Origin: Plenodomus lindquistii
Lineage: Eukaryota > Ascomycota > Dothideomycetes > Pleosporales > Leptosphaeriaceae
Length of the DNA stretch: 64,000 nt
Reading direction: 5' to 3'
Assembly: GCA_025504975.1 (NCBI GenBank)
Contig: JANUWI010000017.1
Span: 806,001-870,000 of the forward strand
The first letter of the stretch is position 1, and each line of letters opens with the position of its first letter. The notes beneath the pieces were generated by a model. That model was given only the letters and a program-made list of their open reading frames with translations, was not told the DNA's origin and made no database searches. Positions 47,593 through 58,436 of this stretch are shown piece by piece. The position numbers and the translations under genes were made by a program.

Positions 47593-49335
47593 TTACCAAG
47601 ATCCCAACACCTTGACTCTCATCCACTCACTTGTCCCGACGCCCAAGTTGAGCCCATTCAGTGCCCACCATCTACGCACACTATCGCCTTTGTCTCCCTC
47701 GACACCATCCTCCAAGGCTTCTTCAATATCACAAGTCTTGTATTCAACCCTCAACCCACTTCGCTTCCACCACTCCAGGACATCTGCATGCCCCATTTTA
47801 GTCGGTCCGACCAAGACTTGATTATCGAACAGCATCTTCTCGCCACGCAGATTGCGCCAGTAGTCCAGGATGTGGGTGTGACCATGCGTCGATGCTATCT
47901 TCGCAACGGTATCCTCATGCGAAAAGGGAATGCCAGAATCAACCCAGAAATTTATCGCTGGCAAGCAGCCTGACTGGGTGGCGTAGGTGATGGACTTGCC
48001 AACCTTGAGCTTTAGTCCTTCACGGTGGGTCTTCACGTCCTTTTCTTCGCTTGGACTAGATGGGACCGAGGGAGCGCTGCGATATCGACTGTGCTCTTTC
48101 CACCACTTGAGAACCTGTATGTGGCCCTGTGAACTGGCTTGCTCCAAGGCAGCTTCTGTGTACTTTAGTGGCAGATTGGAGTCGTACCACCAGTCAAGAG
48201 CCTGAACCGAGTTGGTGCGGCTCGCATCGTCAATGGCATCAACAGAGTACTCCTTGGTGAGGAAGGTAGGCGACGTCTTCCAGTACTCAAGAATCTCCGT
48301 CTTACCAAATACAGATGCTTTGTGTGGCAAGAAGGCGTGGCCAAATGTGCCCCAAAAGAGGTCCTTGTGGTGCTTTTCGAGGTGAAGCAGGACGTGCACC
48401 ATGGCAAAGCGCATGATGAGCTCAATGCATAGTCGCGATATTCGGGACGGATGTTCGTCGTCAAGCAATTTCCTAATCTCGACAGGTGGACAGGTGAGGA
48501 GTGCCCACTCGAGCTTCTGCATTGGTGTCTTGGGTCCTTCGTGGCTGGCAGCCTGTCGCCACTCTGGTGGTACGGGGAGGTTGGTGTGAACGTTGAGCGT
48601 AGTCGCCAGCTCCCAGTCCTCTGTAAACTCGAGGATGATGGACCACAGCTCTGGAGGGAGCCTGGGCCCTTTGCTTTTTGTTCGTGATAGTGTAGGGAGG
48701 TGTGCAGTGGGCAGCGCAATGGTGCGATCACCAACGGCCATCAAGTCGAGTTGCGTCTGTATCGACTCGTTGAAAGCCTTGTGTCCTTCCCAGGGCTGGT
48801 ACTTGCGGCCTGCATGATCGAATGACCACAGGAATGGCGGCAGGACACGGATCCAGTTCCATTTTTTCCGTATCTTGTTGATCTGCTTGCGAGACATTGG
48901 GTTTTCCCACATGAGCGTCGACATTGCCGGTATGAGCATGACACGCTTGGAAACATTCCAGCTGCGCAGGACCTGCAGGTGCAGGTTGTTTGCGAAGCCA
49001 TGCAGCATGCAGGCCAGGTTGTCTGCATCGAGTGGCGCCAGAATCAGGAGATCAGCCCAGGCGCAATACTCTGCGACGCGGGTTTCGAGGTATTCGTCAT
49101 GCTGCCACGGCGGTATTGAGCAGTCTTGGGTATTGTAGGTGTGCCAGACGGACTCTATCTGCGGCGGCACAGTGGTGTGGGCGCCGGTAGGGAAGGGCTT
49201 GCAGGCGATGACCTTGAGCGAGACATGGCGGAGGCGATGCAGGCGCGCAACAATGGAGCAGCCAAAGCGGAAGGTGGAGGGGTCGGTGAGGGCGACGAGA
49301 AGATTCAGCGAATGTGCGGGACTATGCGCGGACAT
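47593..49335 (-). CDS. Hal3/PPC-decarboxylase-like flavoprotein fused to ankyrin-like repeats
   Basis: About 580 aa from ATG 49335. The open frame reaches 49515, but the domain begins about ten residues after 49335. The N-terminal 200 residues match the flavoprotein (HFCD) fold of phosphopantothenoylcysteine decarboxylase: LNLLVALTDPSTFRFG, WADLLILAPLDADNLA, FANNLHLQVLRSW, VMLIPAMSTLMWENP. The usual PAMN is PAMS, and the catalytic His expected six residues before WAD is Val, so decarboxylation is unlikely. A middle region (LPPELWSIILEFTEDWELATTL) resembles a nuclear-exchange/F-box-like helix pair. The C-terminal 250 residues carry ankyrin-like repeats with a W-rich signature: VQALDWWYDSN, GHIQVLKWWKEH, LPAINFWVDSG, GHTHILDYWRN, GHADVLEWWKRSG. 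The domains are clear; the role of the fusion is unknown. Confidence 0.78.
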   Translation of the reverse strand: MSAHSPAHSLNLLVALTDPSTFRFGCSIVARLHRLRHVSLKVIACKPFPTGAHTTVPPQIESVWHTYNTQDCSIPPWQHDEYLETRVAEYCAWADLLILAPLDADNLACMLHGFANNLHLQVLRSWNVSKRVMLIPAMSTLMWENPMSRKQINKIRKKWNWIRVLPPFLWSFDHAGRKYQPWEGHKAFNESIQTQLDLMAVGDRTIALPTAHLPTLSRTKSKGPRLPPELWSIILEFTEDWELATTLNVHTNLPVPPEWRQAASHEGPKTPMQKLEWALLTCPPVEIRKLLDDEHPSRISRLCIELIMRFAMVHVLLHLEKHHKDLFWGTFGHAFLPHKASVFGKTEILEYWKTSPTFLTKEYSVDAIDDASRTNSVQALDWWYDSNLPLKYTEAALEQASSQGHIQVLKWWKEHSRYRSAPSVPSSPSEEKDVKTHREGLKLKVGKSITYATQSGCLPAINFWVDSGIPFSHEDTVAKIASTHGHTHILDYWRNLRGEKMLFDNQVLVGPTKMGHADVLEWWKRSGLRVEYKTCDIEEALEDGVEGDKGDSVRRWWALNGLNLGVGTSEWMRVKVLGSW

Positions 49336-49807
49336 GAGGTCGTACGGAGTGCAGTGATATGGCCAGGACGTCGCAGTCGATGTCGTGGGACTTTGACTTG
49401 AGAGTGCTGAGGGTGAATGTCGTGTTAGCCCGTCGTTGGCCGCAGCCCCACAAATGCCAGACTTCACAATTGCAATGATGGAACGGACAGCGCTTTTCTC
49501 GTCAACGTGATGCAACGTGATTCGTCGGCCTTGGACATGTCAAGCGACGCCAGGAACACATGGTTGGGACGAGTGCATGTAGTGGACGATTTGACAGAGG
49601 CGGGCTGCGAGAGAGACCGGGCTCAGCACACGTGACTGGCTGACTAGAGCGCGGCGGTCCCTGCGCAAGACGGGTTCAAACGCTTGCGCGGGGCGTGATG
49701 AATTAATGTTCCTAGGGCATTGGCATCGGCAGTGCAGATGCAGATGCAGCGAGCGTTGATTGAGACATTCAGGGGGTTGCTGACGTAGTGCATGGCGGCG
49801 GACGGGT

Positions 49808-49848
<41 letters not shown>

Positions 49849-50918
49849 CCATGTGCGACCGTGGGCAGCTGTCTAGGTCACGTAGGTCATGTAGCTGATG
49901 CCGTCGTGTATACTCTACTGTGTCGAGTAGACTGTGCAGATGACTGTGGTCAGCCAGCAGCTGGGTACTCGTATCGGCACAGCTGCTGGATGGATGGGTG
50001 GTGTGGCCGAATGGGGCGATGACGTAGGCTCGAAAAAACCATGTTCCGCGCTGCAATTCCCATGCCCACAAATCCAGCTTTTGCATCCCACAGCGGGCGG
50101 ATTGCAAGGCTCAAGCCCCCCCACCCACGCTCCGCGGCCCACCCACGCCATTTTTTTCAATCTTTCTGCCCGTCGACCATCCAGAGCTAGGCCCTCTCAG
50201 GCTTGAGCCCCAATCAAGATCGGCGATCTTGCCCTCCAGCCTCGAACTCTGGGTGGGCTTGTCGCATGTCGATCGGTCCCGGGGGTCGGTTGGCGCTTGC
50301 ATCTTGATCTTGTCTGTCAGTGTCCAAGTCGACTGTCGACTGTGCACACTGCAAGACTGAAGACTGCAGACTGCAGACTGCCTGACTCCTGCCGCGCTGG
50401 CTGCACCCTCCGCCGCCAGGCCACCCTACTAGAGTAGTCCTAGCCCCTTCTGTGACGGCCTGTCTAGCTTCCATGCTCAGTCATTGACATTGACATGTCT
50501 CTTTGCGCTTGACCACCCTCGCCCCTCGCCCCTCGCCCCTCGCTCCTCCCTCCGCTCCGCCAGCAGCTTGCCTGCCCCGTTGATGCAGCGACCACGACTG
50601 TACAGCACCCCGAGCAGGCTCACCCCCGCAGACACGCCTTTTAGGGCCCCAGGACCGCCCCCAGAGTCGCCACACCGGTTACCCTGGACCCTGCATGACG
50701 CGCAGCACCCGTGGCGAGCTTCTGACTTCGATCCACCAACTTCACACCACTCGCCAGACATTGCCAGCGCTCATGGACACTTGACAGCAGCCAGCTGCGT
50801 CTGTGTGCGGCCCTCTGCAACTCTGCCCCCGTATCCACAACGTGCATCGGCGCCCTTCGCTATCCGACGTCTACGCATCATCATCGCACACGGTACCAGG
50901 CCACACCCATAGTCCTCC
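49336..50918. other. intergenic region, phytochrome and flavoprotein 5' flanks
   Basis: About 1.6 kb between divergent genes. It contains a TGC repeat (49808-49847), GACTGCA repeats near 50355-50385 and CCCCTCG repeats near 50519-50540. A 142-codon plus frame (50484-50912) ends 7 bases before the phytochrome ATG but is Pro/Ser/Arg-rich by base composition only. It probably contains a long phytochrome leader. Confidence 0.5.
49808..49847 (+). repeat. (TGC)n trinucleotide repeat
   Basis: About 13 TGC units with a TGT interruption, in the intergenic region upstream of the phytochrome gene. Confidence 0.85.
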
Positions 50919-53900
50919 ATGGCTCAACCACACCCAAAGGATCCTGCCGCCGGCCACGCTCATCCTGACGGCTCCGCAACCTTTTCCACCGTCTCGCCCA
51001 TCCAAGAGGAGCCGCGCACCCCAATCGACTCTGCGACCGACGTCACCGATTATGCACCGCCACCCAACAAGCAAGACCCTGCTTCGCATCACGGAGACAA
51101 CCTGGGCCCTCTCAGTCCCTCTGCCACCGACCGCGTGTTCCCCATACGCAGCGTCGTCAGTGTAGATCCCTCCCCCACACCGAGGACCCAAGCTGCTCAG
51201 GGCGACTATTTCCACCCCTACTCGCGAGCAAATGACCCCCGCCACGATGGTCGACGTCCGTCTCAAGCCTCCACTGCATCTACCGCCTCGCAGCCTTCGC
51301 AGCGCGCGTGGGCTGCCCGACAGGGTCCAATTGCTGCTTCGAATCCCAAAAGCGAGTCGGCTGCCAATTCTCGCCACTCATCACTGAGGCGGCCGGAACG
51401 TTCAGGACCACAAAAGGCTCCACCATCGATACCCGCACAGCTCTTTCATGACTATGCATCCGGGAGGTCTGCCGGGAGTGGTGGCCCGGAAGACGGTAGC
51501 CTTTCGCCCTCACTCAAGGCTGGCCGGCCGCCCTCGATCAGCGGCGCCTCAGCCAAAAGCGGAGCCAGCAGTCTGGACATGGGAGGCTTGATAACGCACA
51601 GGTTCAAGCATGTCACAACCGACGGTGGCCACATGATCATCACCGGGCGAGAAGGGGACACTTTGCAGCGCTGCGAAGACGAGCCCATCCACCTCCCGGG
51701 TGCGGTCCAGGGCTTTGGTCTTCTCGTGGCCCTACAAGACGACCCGGAAGGAAGCGGCAATCTCCTAGTTCGCATCGTCAGTGAAAATTCGAAGCGAATT
51801 CTCGGGCGCACACCACGTGAACTGTTTGCGTTGGAGAGCTTCACCGACATCTTGTCTGAGGAGCAGGCCGATAATCTGTTGGACCACATCGACTTCATCA
51901 AAGATGAGGAATCTGATGTGATTGCGAACGGGCCAGAGGTTTTCACAATGTCTATCAAAATTGCAGGCGTCTCTCGGACACGCAAGTTGTGGTGCGCAAT
52001 ACATACCAATCAAGCTAATCTAGGGCTCATTATATGCGAGTTCGAGCTGGAAGACGACCCGCTATATCCTTTAGTACCTTCCAGTGAGATGACGCCCGAG
52101 CTTCCGGAAGATACGTTGTCCAGTAATCCAACCGAAGAAGAGTTGCTCGACAGTACTGAAATCAAGAGCAAGCCCCTGCGCGTGTTACGAAGCGCCCGGA
52201 AACGAAAAGGCGAGGCCGCAGCGATGGAAGTCTTCAACATCATGTCGCAGGTACAAGAACAGCTTGCCGCAGCACCGTCATTGGACAAGTTTCTCAAGGT
52301 TCTCGTTGGGGTGGTCAAGGAACTGACAGGCTTCCACCGTGTCATGATATACCAATTCGATCATACCTTCAACGGCCGCGTGGTCACTGAGCTCGTTGAT
52401 CCTCGAGCAACAAAAGATCTTTACAAGGGACTGAATTTCCCTGCGTCCGATATTCCCAAGCAAGCTCGAGAGCTGTACAAGCTCAACAAGGTTCGCATGC
52501 TCTACGATCGCGATCAAGAGACGGCTCGTCTTGTCTGCCGAACGACCGAAGATCTCGAGACCCCTCTTGATCTCACTCATTCATACCTTCGTGCAATGTC
52601 ACCAATTCACCTCAAATACCTAACCAACATGGCTGTGCGATCGTCCATGTCAATCTCCATCAACGCTTTTAGCGAACTCTGGGGTTTGATCGCCTGCCAT
52701 TCCTACGGGCCACGCGGTATGCGTGTCTCATTTCCCATTAGAAAGATGTGCCGTATGGTGGGCGATGCAGCATCCCGTAACATTGAAAGACTGTCATATG
52801 CATCTCGACTACAGGCGCGAAAGCTCATCAACACTGTACCAACCCAGCACAATCCCTCTGGCTATATCATCGCGTCGTCCGACGATCTGCTCAATCTCTT
52901 TGATGCCGACTTTGGTCTGCTGTCAATACGAGACGAGACCAAGATACTTGGACATTTAGAAAATTCGCAAGAAGCTTTGGCAATGCTTGAGTATTTGAGG
53001 ATGAGGAAAATACAGTCAGTCATGACCTCCATGGATATCGTCCAGGACTTTCCAGATCTTCGATACCCGCCTGGATTCCACGTTGTTGCTGGCATGTTGA
53101 TCGTGCCATTGTCTGTGGATGGTGAAGACTTCATCGTGTTCTTCCGAAAGGGTCAACTAAAAGAAGTCAAATGGGCGGGGAATCCGTACGAGAAGTTCAT
53201 CAAAGAAGGTACCGAGGGCTACCTAGAGCCGCGAAAGAGTTTCAAGACTTGGTCGGAGACTGTGGTGGGAAGATGTCGCGAGTGGACGGAAGAAGAGATT
53301 GAGACGGCCTCCGTGCTATGTTTGGTGTACGGAAAGTTTATTGAGGTTTGGAGGCAAAAGGAAGCTGCGTTGCAAAGCAGTCAGCTGACACGGTTACTTC
53401 TCGCAAATTCAGCACACGAGGTCCGGACGCCGTTGAATGCCATAATCAATTATCTTGAAATAGCTTTGGAAGGAGCACTGGACTCGGAAACTCGGGAAAA
53501 TTTGGCAAGATCCCATTCGGCATCTAAATCACTCATCTATGTCATCAACGATCTTCTGGATCTGACAAAGACCGAAGAAGGCGGTCCTCTCATCAAGGGC
53601 GAGTCCTTTGACTTCCAGGCGACAGTCATCGAAGCGACAGATATGTTCCGAAACGACGCCAAGCGGAAAAGCGTTGGTTATGACGTTGTCATCCATCCGG
53701 GCCTGCCAAAGCTGTGTATCGGAGATCAACGTCGAGTACGGCAAGCCATTTCCAATATTACCGCCAATGCAATTCAAAACACTGCTTCGGGCAGTATCAA
53801 GATCGAAGCATACGTCGCGACCAGAGATTCACCTGATCACGTCGATATCGAAGTCTCGATATCTGATACGGGCGCTGGCATGAGCCAGAAGAAATTAGAC

Positions 53901-55611
53901 CAGCTATTTTTCGATCTGGAGCAAGTTCAATCAGAGCCTGCTTCAATGCTCGAAGACGCACTTCTGCCAGATGCGAACGCGATCGCAGAGCAGGACAAAA
54001 AGTCGACTTTGGGTCTTGGACTCGCCGTGGTTGCACGGATTATCAAGAATATGAACGGACAGCTGCGTCTACGATCTGAAGAGGGCCGTGGTACACGATT
54101 CGTTGTCTCTTTTCCCTTTGACTTACCAGATTCCGAGGTAGGAGATGGCGCGGATAAGGGGACGTCGTCGGGCGAGATCACGCCGCAACCACCCGTCTCC
54201 GTCGATATTGGATCTGCAGAGGGCGAACGTACTCTAATCGCGCCAGGTCTGTCGCGCCATGCGTCTGAGAACGACCACCAGAACAAATCTGCCGATGGAA
54301 TCATTCGCAGAGCTAGCGCGGAAAGTCTCACTGGCAAGACAGCTAGTCTTCGGAGTTTCAAGAGCGGCTCGAGCGCAAGAAGTGACATGGACAGGCTCAT
54401 TGATGCGATTCAGGAGCCACACATGATAGGTCGTGGGAACGCTGGCGATCGCAGCCCAAGTGCGCGGTCTATGCGACCCATATTGACCAAGCGTAATAGC
54501 CTAGGCCCCAGCAGCCCTTCACGTTTGCGATCTAGGAGCCTCGAGACGTTGCACACGCAAAACGCAGTGAAACATAGGAGCCTCGACACAACAATACCGG
54601 GCGAACAACACATTGCTGGCTCAGGTGCTCCATTAAGAGCGATCAAAGTACCAGATGAGGACGGCTCTCCTATCGATCCCCAGCCACAGACTGGAAGCAT
54701 CCTCGGAGATGTGACCAATGAACCCGAGGAACTGGATACAGCCCCGGCTTCAGATGATTTATCTCCGGACCACATGCGCGTTCTCGTTGCGGAGGATGAT
54801 CCAGTGAACAGTAGAATTGTAAAGAAACGGCTGGAACGATTGGAACACCACGTCTACCTCACAGTGAACGGCGAAGAGTGTGCCTCTGCATACTGCGACA
54901 ACCCACGAGACTTTGATGTCGTCTTGATGGATATGCAGGTACGATAATTTCGCCCGTCAGGATATATTATTGCTGACAATCTTGCAGATGCCAATCGTTG
55001 ATGGTCTGACCTCGACCAAAATGATTAGATCTTACGAGAAGATACACACCGAGATCTATTCACCACGAGCCGCACTCTGCGGACGCGTACCCATTATCGC
55101 CGTCTCGGCCTCACTCATTGAAAAGGATCGACAACAATACATCGACGCTGGCTTCGACGCATGGATCCTAAAACCCATTTCTTTCGACCGACTGAAAAGG
55201 CTTCTAGCCGCCATCGTGGACACAGACACTCGCAAAGAGTGCTTGTACCAGCCTGGTGAATGGGAGAGAGGTGGCTGGTTCCATACTGGGAAAAAGAGTT
55301 CGGACGCGGCGTCAACGAAGCCGTCTGGGCAAGCACCGATCTGTCATTTCACAAGAGACACAGAGGAGGCCGCTTCGTCGGAGGATCCCATGGCCGGCCA
55401 AGACGAGTCCAAGGATGATGTCGATGCGGAACAAGCGCGTTTGATGCAGAATCAGAAGGAAGGGAAGATCGAGGCGCCGCCAGAGGAGCAGAGTGGCGAA
55501 CCAGCACCTGCTGAGACTGAGGAGCCAGCATCCACTGAGGTTGAACAACAAGCACCCCTGGACACCGAAAAGGAAGCACCTGCCAATTCTGACGAGCAGC
55601 CTCCCGCCTGA
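50919..55611 (+). CDS. FPH1: fungal phytochrome hybrid histidine kinase
   Basis: Two exons, 50919-54938 and 54988-55611, give about 1547 aa. The 49-nt intron (GTACGA...TTGCAG) falls inside the receiver domain, just after the phospho-acceptor Asp. A 200-residue disordered N-terminus is followed by the PAS domain with the bilin-binding Cys252 (LQRCEDEPIHLPGAVQGFG). The GAF domain follows (VMIYQFDHTFNGRVVTEL; FPASDIPKQARELY), then PHY. HisKA carries His833 (ANSAHEVRTPLNAIINYLE). HATPase has QAISNITANAIQNT, DTGAGM and GLGLAVV boxes. The REC domain has AEDDP and Asp1338 (VLMDMQ|MPIVDG). All catalytic residues are present. Fungal phytochromes sense red/far-red light and temperature and signal through Ypd1 to HogA-type MAPK. 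After REC is a 150-residue acidic Glu/Ala/Pro tail. The symbol is by family analogy. Confidence 0.93.
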
Positions 55612-57807
55612 ACGCTCCAATCTCGAAGAGACGAGACTTCGTTTCAGGACTGACACCCAGCGACCATGCTTTGTGACGATGACGAGAACGATCCGCAATG
55701 GGCATACATAAACACATCACGCGCCCAGCTCCTTCAATTCTACCCAACCCGTACACGTTTTAGACTGTCCCATTTCATCCGAGCGCAAGCTCTTGCGTAC
55801 AGGAGATTTCGAAAACCTCATTATACGACTCTATGTCATTTTGCCATTTTCCGTAGGCCGCCTTGTGCGCATCTCCAAACGCACTTTCGCACTTTGTTTT
55901 GGAGAGGAACGGATAATTGAGCCACGGCGTTTTAGTTTTCTCAGGGACAGGTCAGGCAGTGCATCACGCTTTGACCATTTCGCTATCTGGGGACTTTGGA
56001 ATGGGATTGGGATTGGGAAATCGAGGTGCGCATTGCATTATACGTTCTCGCGGCTATGATATCGACGGGTCGGGTTGGGTCGGGTCGGCCTTGTAAGCTT
56101 TGATTGAGGTGAAAGGAAAGGACGAAGTGAAGGGAGTTACATTTTTGAGGAAGGAACTGCTTGGGATGGAATAGCAATAGGAATATGAATAGGGATAGGG
56201 AAAGGGAAAGGGAAAGGGGATTGGAGTTGTGTGTGTAGATAGATAGCATGAAGTATGGATGAAACGTGTGTAACGAAAATCCAGATCCAAGATCGATGTT
56301 AACGATCAGCGTCATTGTTTCTTCTTCTCCTTTTTTTTTCCTTTTCAATCAGCTTGCGCGCAGTGCATATCTAACCTTCCAAGAATGTTGACAGAAATTC
56401 CTTCTCAAGCACAAGAGGAACTTATCAGCGCAGAAGGTATATGCATCATCGCTTGCATTAATAGTACGTCTATAGATGAGCAAGCACTACAACTGTTAAT
56501 TTCCGTACCGGAGAGTCAGTCGAGAGAATACACGATGGCCCGATGCTAGGTATTATTCTTCTTTTCCTCCCATCCTTCAAAATTGACGCGTGCACTGTGT
56601 CTACCGCGGAAAAGGGGATGCTGGGGACGAGGGATATTCAACAGCGCAATTCGTTTCATAGGGCAAGGGCGAGACGCAGTGTGGAGTAATAAACAGGATA
56701 GGTAGGGGTTTTCGGTTGAATGGGGCTCGGGGGAAACGTAGGTAGAATGATGAAATGGTGCTAGCGAGATCTTGATAGGTATGGGAGATACATTAACAAT
56801 TCTGGTTGTGTACATGTCTCTTCATAGGCGAGCATGGGGTGAATATATAAGGTATCTTAGCCCGGAGTGAGGAATACTAGAATACATTTTCTGAACATAG
56901 GTGTATGCATACTCACGGGAAATCGTGGGACAGGTGTAGAGTCACTAAGAGTGTTGCTTGGAAGAGGGCGTTTGTGATACAAAGGTTAGGACAAAGTATG
57001 GGCACGATCGATTTCGTTGACCGGTCTCGTTTTATTAATTCAAGGATGACGGTGCTGTTGAGGTGGGTATGGACGCAAAAGGTCGGATTAGGTTGCAGGA
57101 TTTGATATAGCGATTCATATGTCATGGGTGTGAGGCCGTGCAAGCGAGACTGGTTTTCTAGGGGTTTGATTGTGCAAAGTGGTTCGGTCGCTGAGGTATG
57201 AATCTACACTTTCATGCGTTGTTCATCGCAGCTAATTAGAGTGAAGGAATATGTGTGCAATTAGTCTCGCAGAACCATGGCATATCGAACACGGGCTTGG
57301 GGAGCTACGCAAGTATTTGTCCTTACGAACGTGGATCGATCACCGTTGTGAAGCATGTACGGATGCTGTGAGCAAATCCGTGTTGGGAACAGGTCAGAAA
57401 AGGTGAGTGCGATGTACTCTTTGGTTTGTCAATGGTGTAGAAGCTTCTAGTTCGTTCGTGTGAAATGGTGATTTGAATGAATACTGCGCAGTCGACTTGC
57501 ACGTCTTACCATGTTTGTGTTGATGATTTCCAAGGTCACAAACACAGGTGTGTGTTTTGAGACATTCTGTCTGACCCTATTCCTATCAAACTAGACATAC
57601 TCACTGCGCAAACATGTAGCAATGCTTAGAGTGCTAGATGTCACCATCGCACGACTGTTCTACCAGGACGAAAAGTGCTTCTGCGTAGTTCAGTGGTGAT
57701 CTCATTACTTCGGCCAAATCCCCGTATTCATTGTTCAGGCATATCTGCAGTACTTAGGTAGCTGTTAGCCTTGCTTACACCGCAAATCTATCCACAAGAA
57801 AAGCACA
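55612..57807. other. intergenic region of 2.2 kb, no gene seen
   Basis: This holds the 3' flank of the phytochrome gene and the 5' flank of a small membrane-protein gene. A GGGAAA-type purine tract lies at about 56199-56220. Short frames occur on both strands with no protein-like composition. The right half is AT-rich. Confidence 0.5.
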
Positions 57808-58260
57808 ATGTCCAACGAACGTACCCGTAGGGATCGATTAGCCGGCTTGCATTGGTCCGAAGACTCGACCGACGACGACAAAACTACACCTCCCGTCACC
57901 ACCAAAGAATCACCCACGCTGTATCTCACCCTAACCTACGTCCTCTGCCTCCTTGCCATAATCAACACCATTCTTTCCACATTCGCATACGGTTTCACAA
58001 TCTACTCCTACCTCATCATCATCATCGTGCCGATTGCAGTGCTTATTGCGGTGGAGTGCGGAATTACGCATGCTGTGTATCTCATCATTATTGTGGTATT
58101 GGTGTACTGCTGGAGGACATCGGTGCAGATGACGAGGCTAGAGAGGGAGCATGTGGAAGAGATGCTTGGGGTTTGCATGGGTGCTGAGGTGTGGTTTGAT
58201 AACATGTTTTTGGCTGAGGGGGCTGTGAGGAATATGTGCGTGGATGGGCGGCCGGGTTAG
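57808..58260 (+). CDS. small multi-pass membrane protein, unknown function
   Basis: An intact 150-aa frame. A polar Asp/Thr-rich N-terminus (residues 1-34) is followed by hydrophobic segments LYLTLTYVLCLLAIINTIL, FTIYSYLIIIIVPIAVLIAV and AVYLIIIVVLVYCW. A charged amphipathic helix follows (QMTRLEREHVEEML) and a C-terminal tail. The plan, with membrane helices then a charged helix starting QM, resembles the small protein at 27583-27930. No family is recognised. It is convergent with the NACHT-TPR gene, about 180 bp away. Confidence 0.6.
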   Translation: MSNERTRRDRLAGLHWSEDSTDDDKTTPPVTTKESPTLYLTLTYVLCLLAIINTILSTFAYGFTIYSYLIIIIVPIAVLIAVECGITHAVYLIIIVVLVYCWRTSVQMTRLEREHVEEMLGVCMGAEVWFDNMFLAEGAVRNMCVDGRPG

Positions 58261-58436
58261 GTGGTTTGGGTTGGAGGGGGTGATGGGAAGGGGAGTGGGG
58301 CGAAGATGGGATCGTTATTTCGAAGTGCCGAGGCGAGAGGGATAGGGTTAGAGGGCATTGTTTGACGTGCAGGAGGAGAACTTGCGTAGTATACACGGTA
58401 CTGCAGATAAACAAACTAAATGGACACTACCAACAA

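Noticed and set aside
50484..50912. 142-codon frame just before the phytochrome ATG
   Set aside because: It is Pro/Ser/Arg-rich, arising from CCCCTCG-type repeats. It ends 7 bases before the true start, and no homologous pattern is visible.
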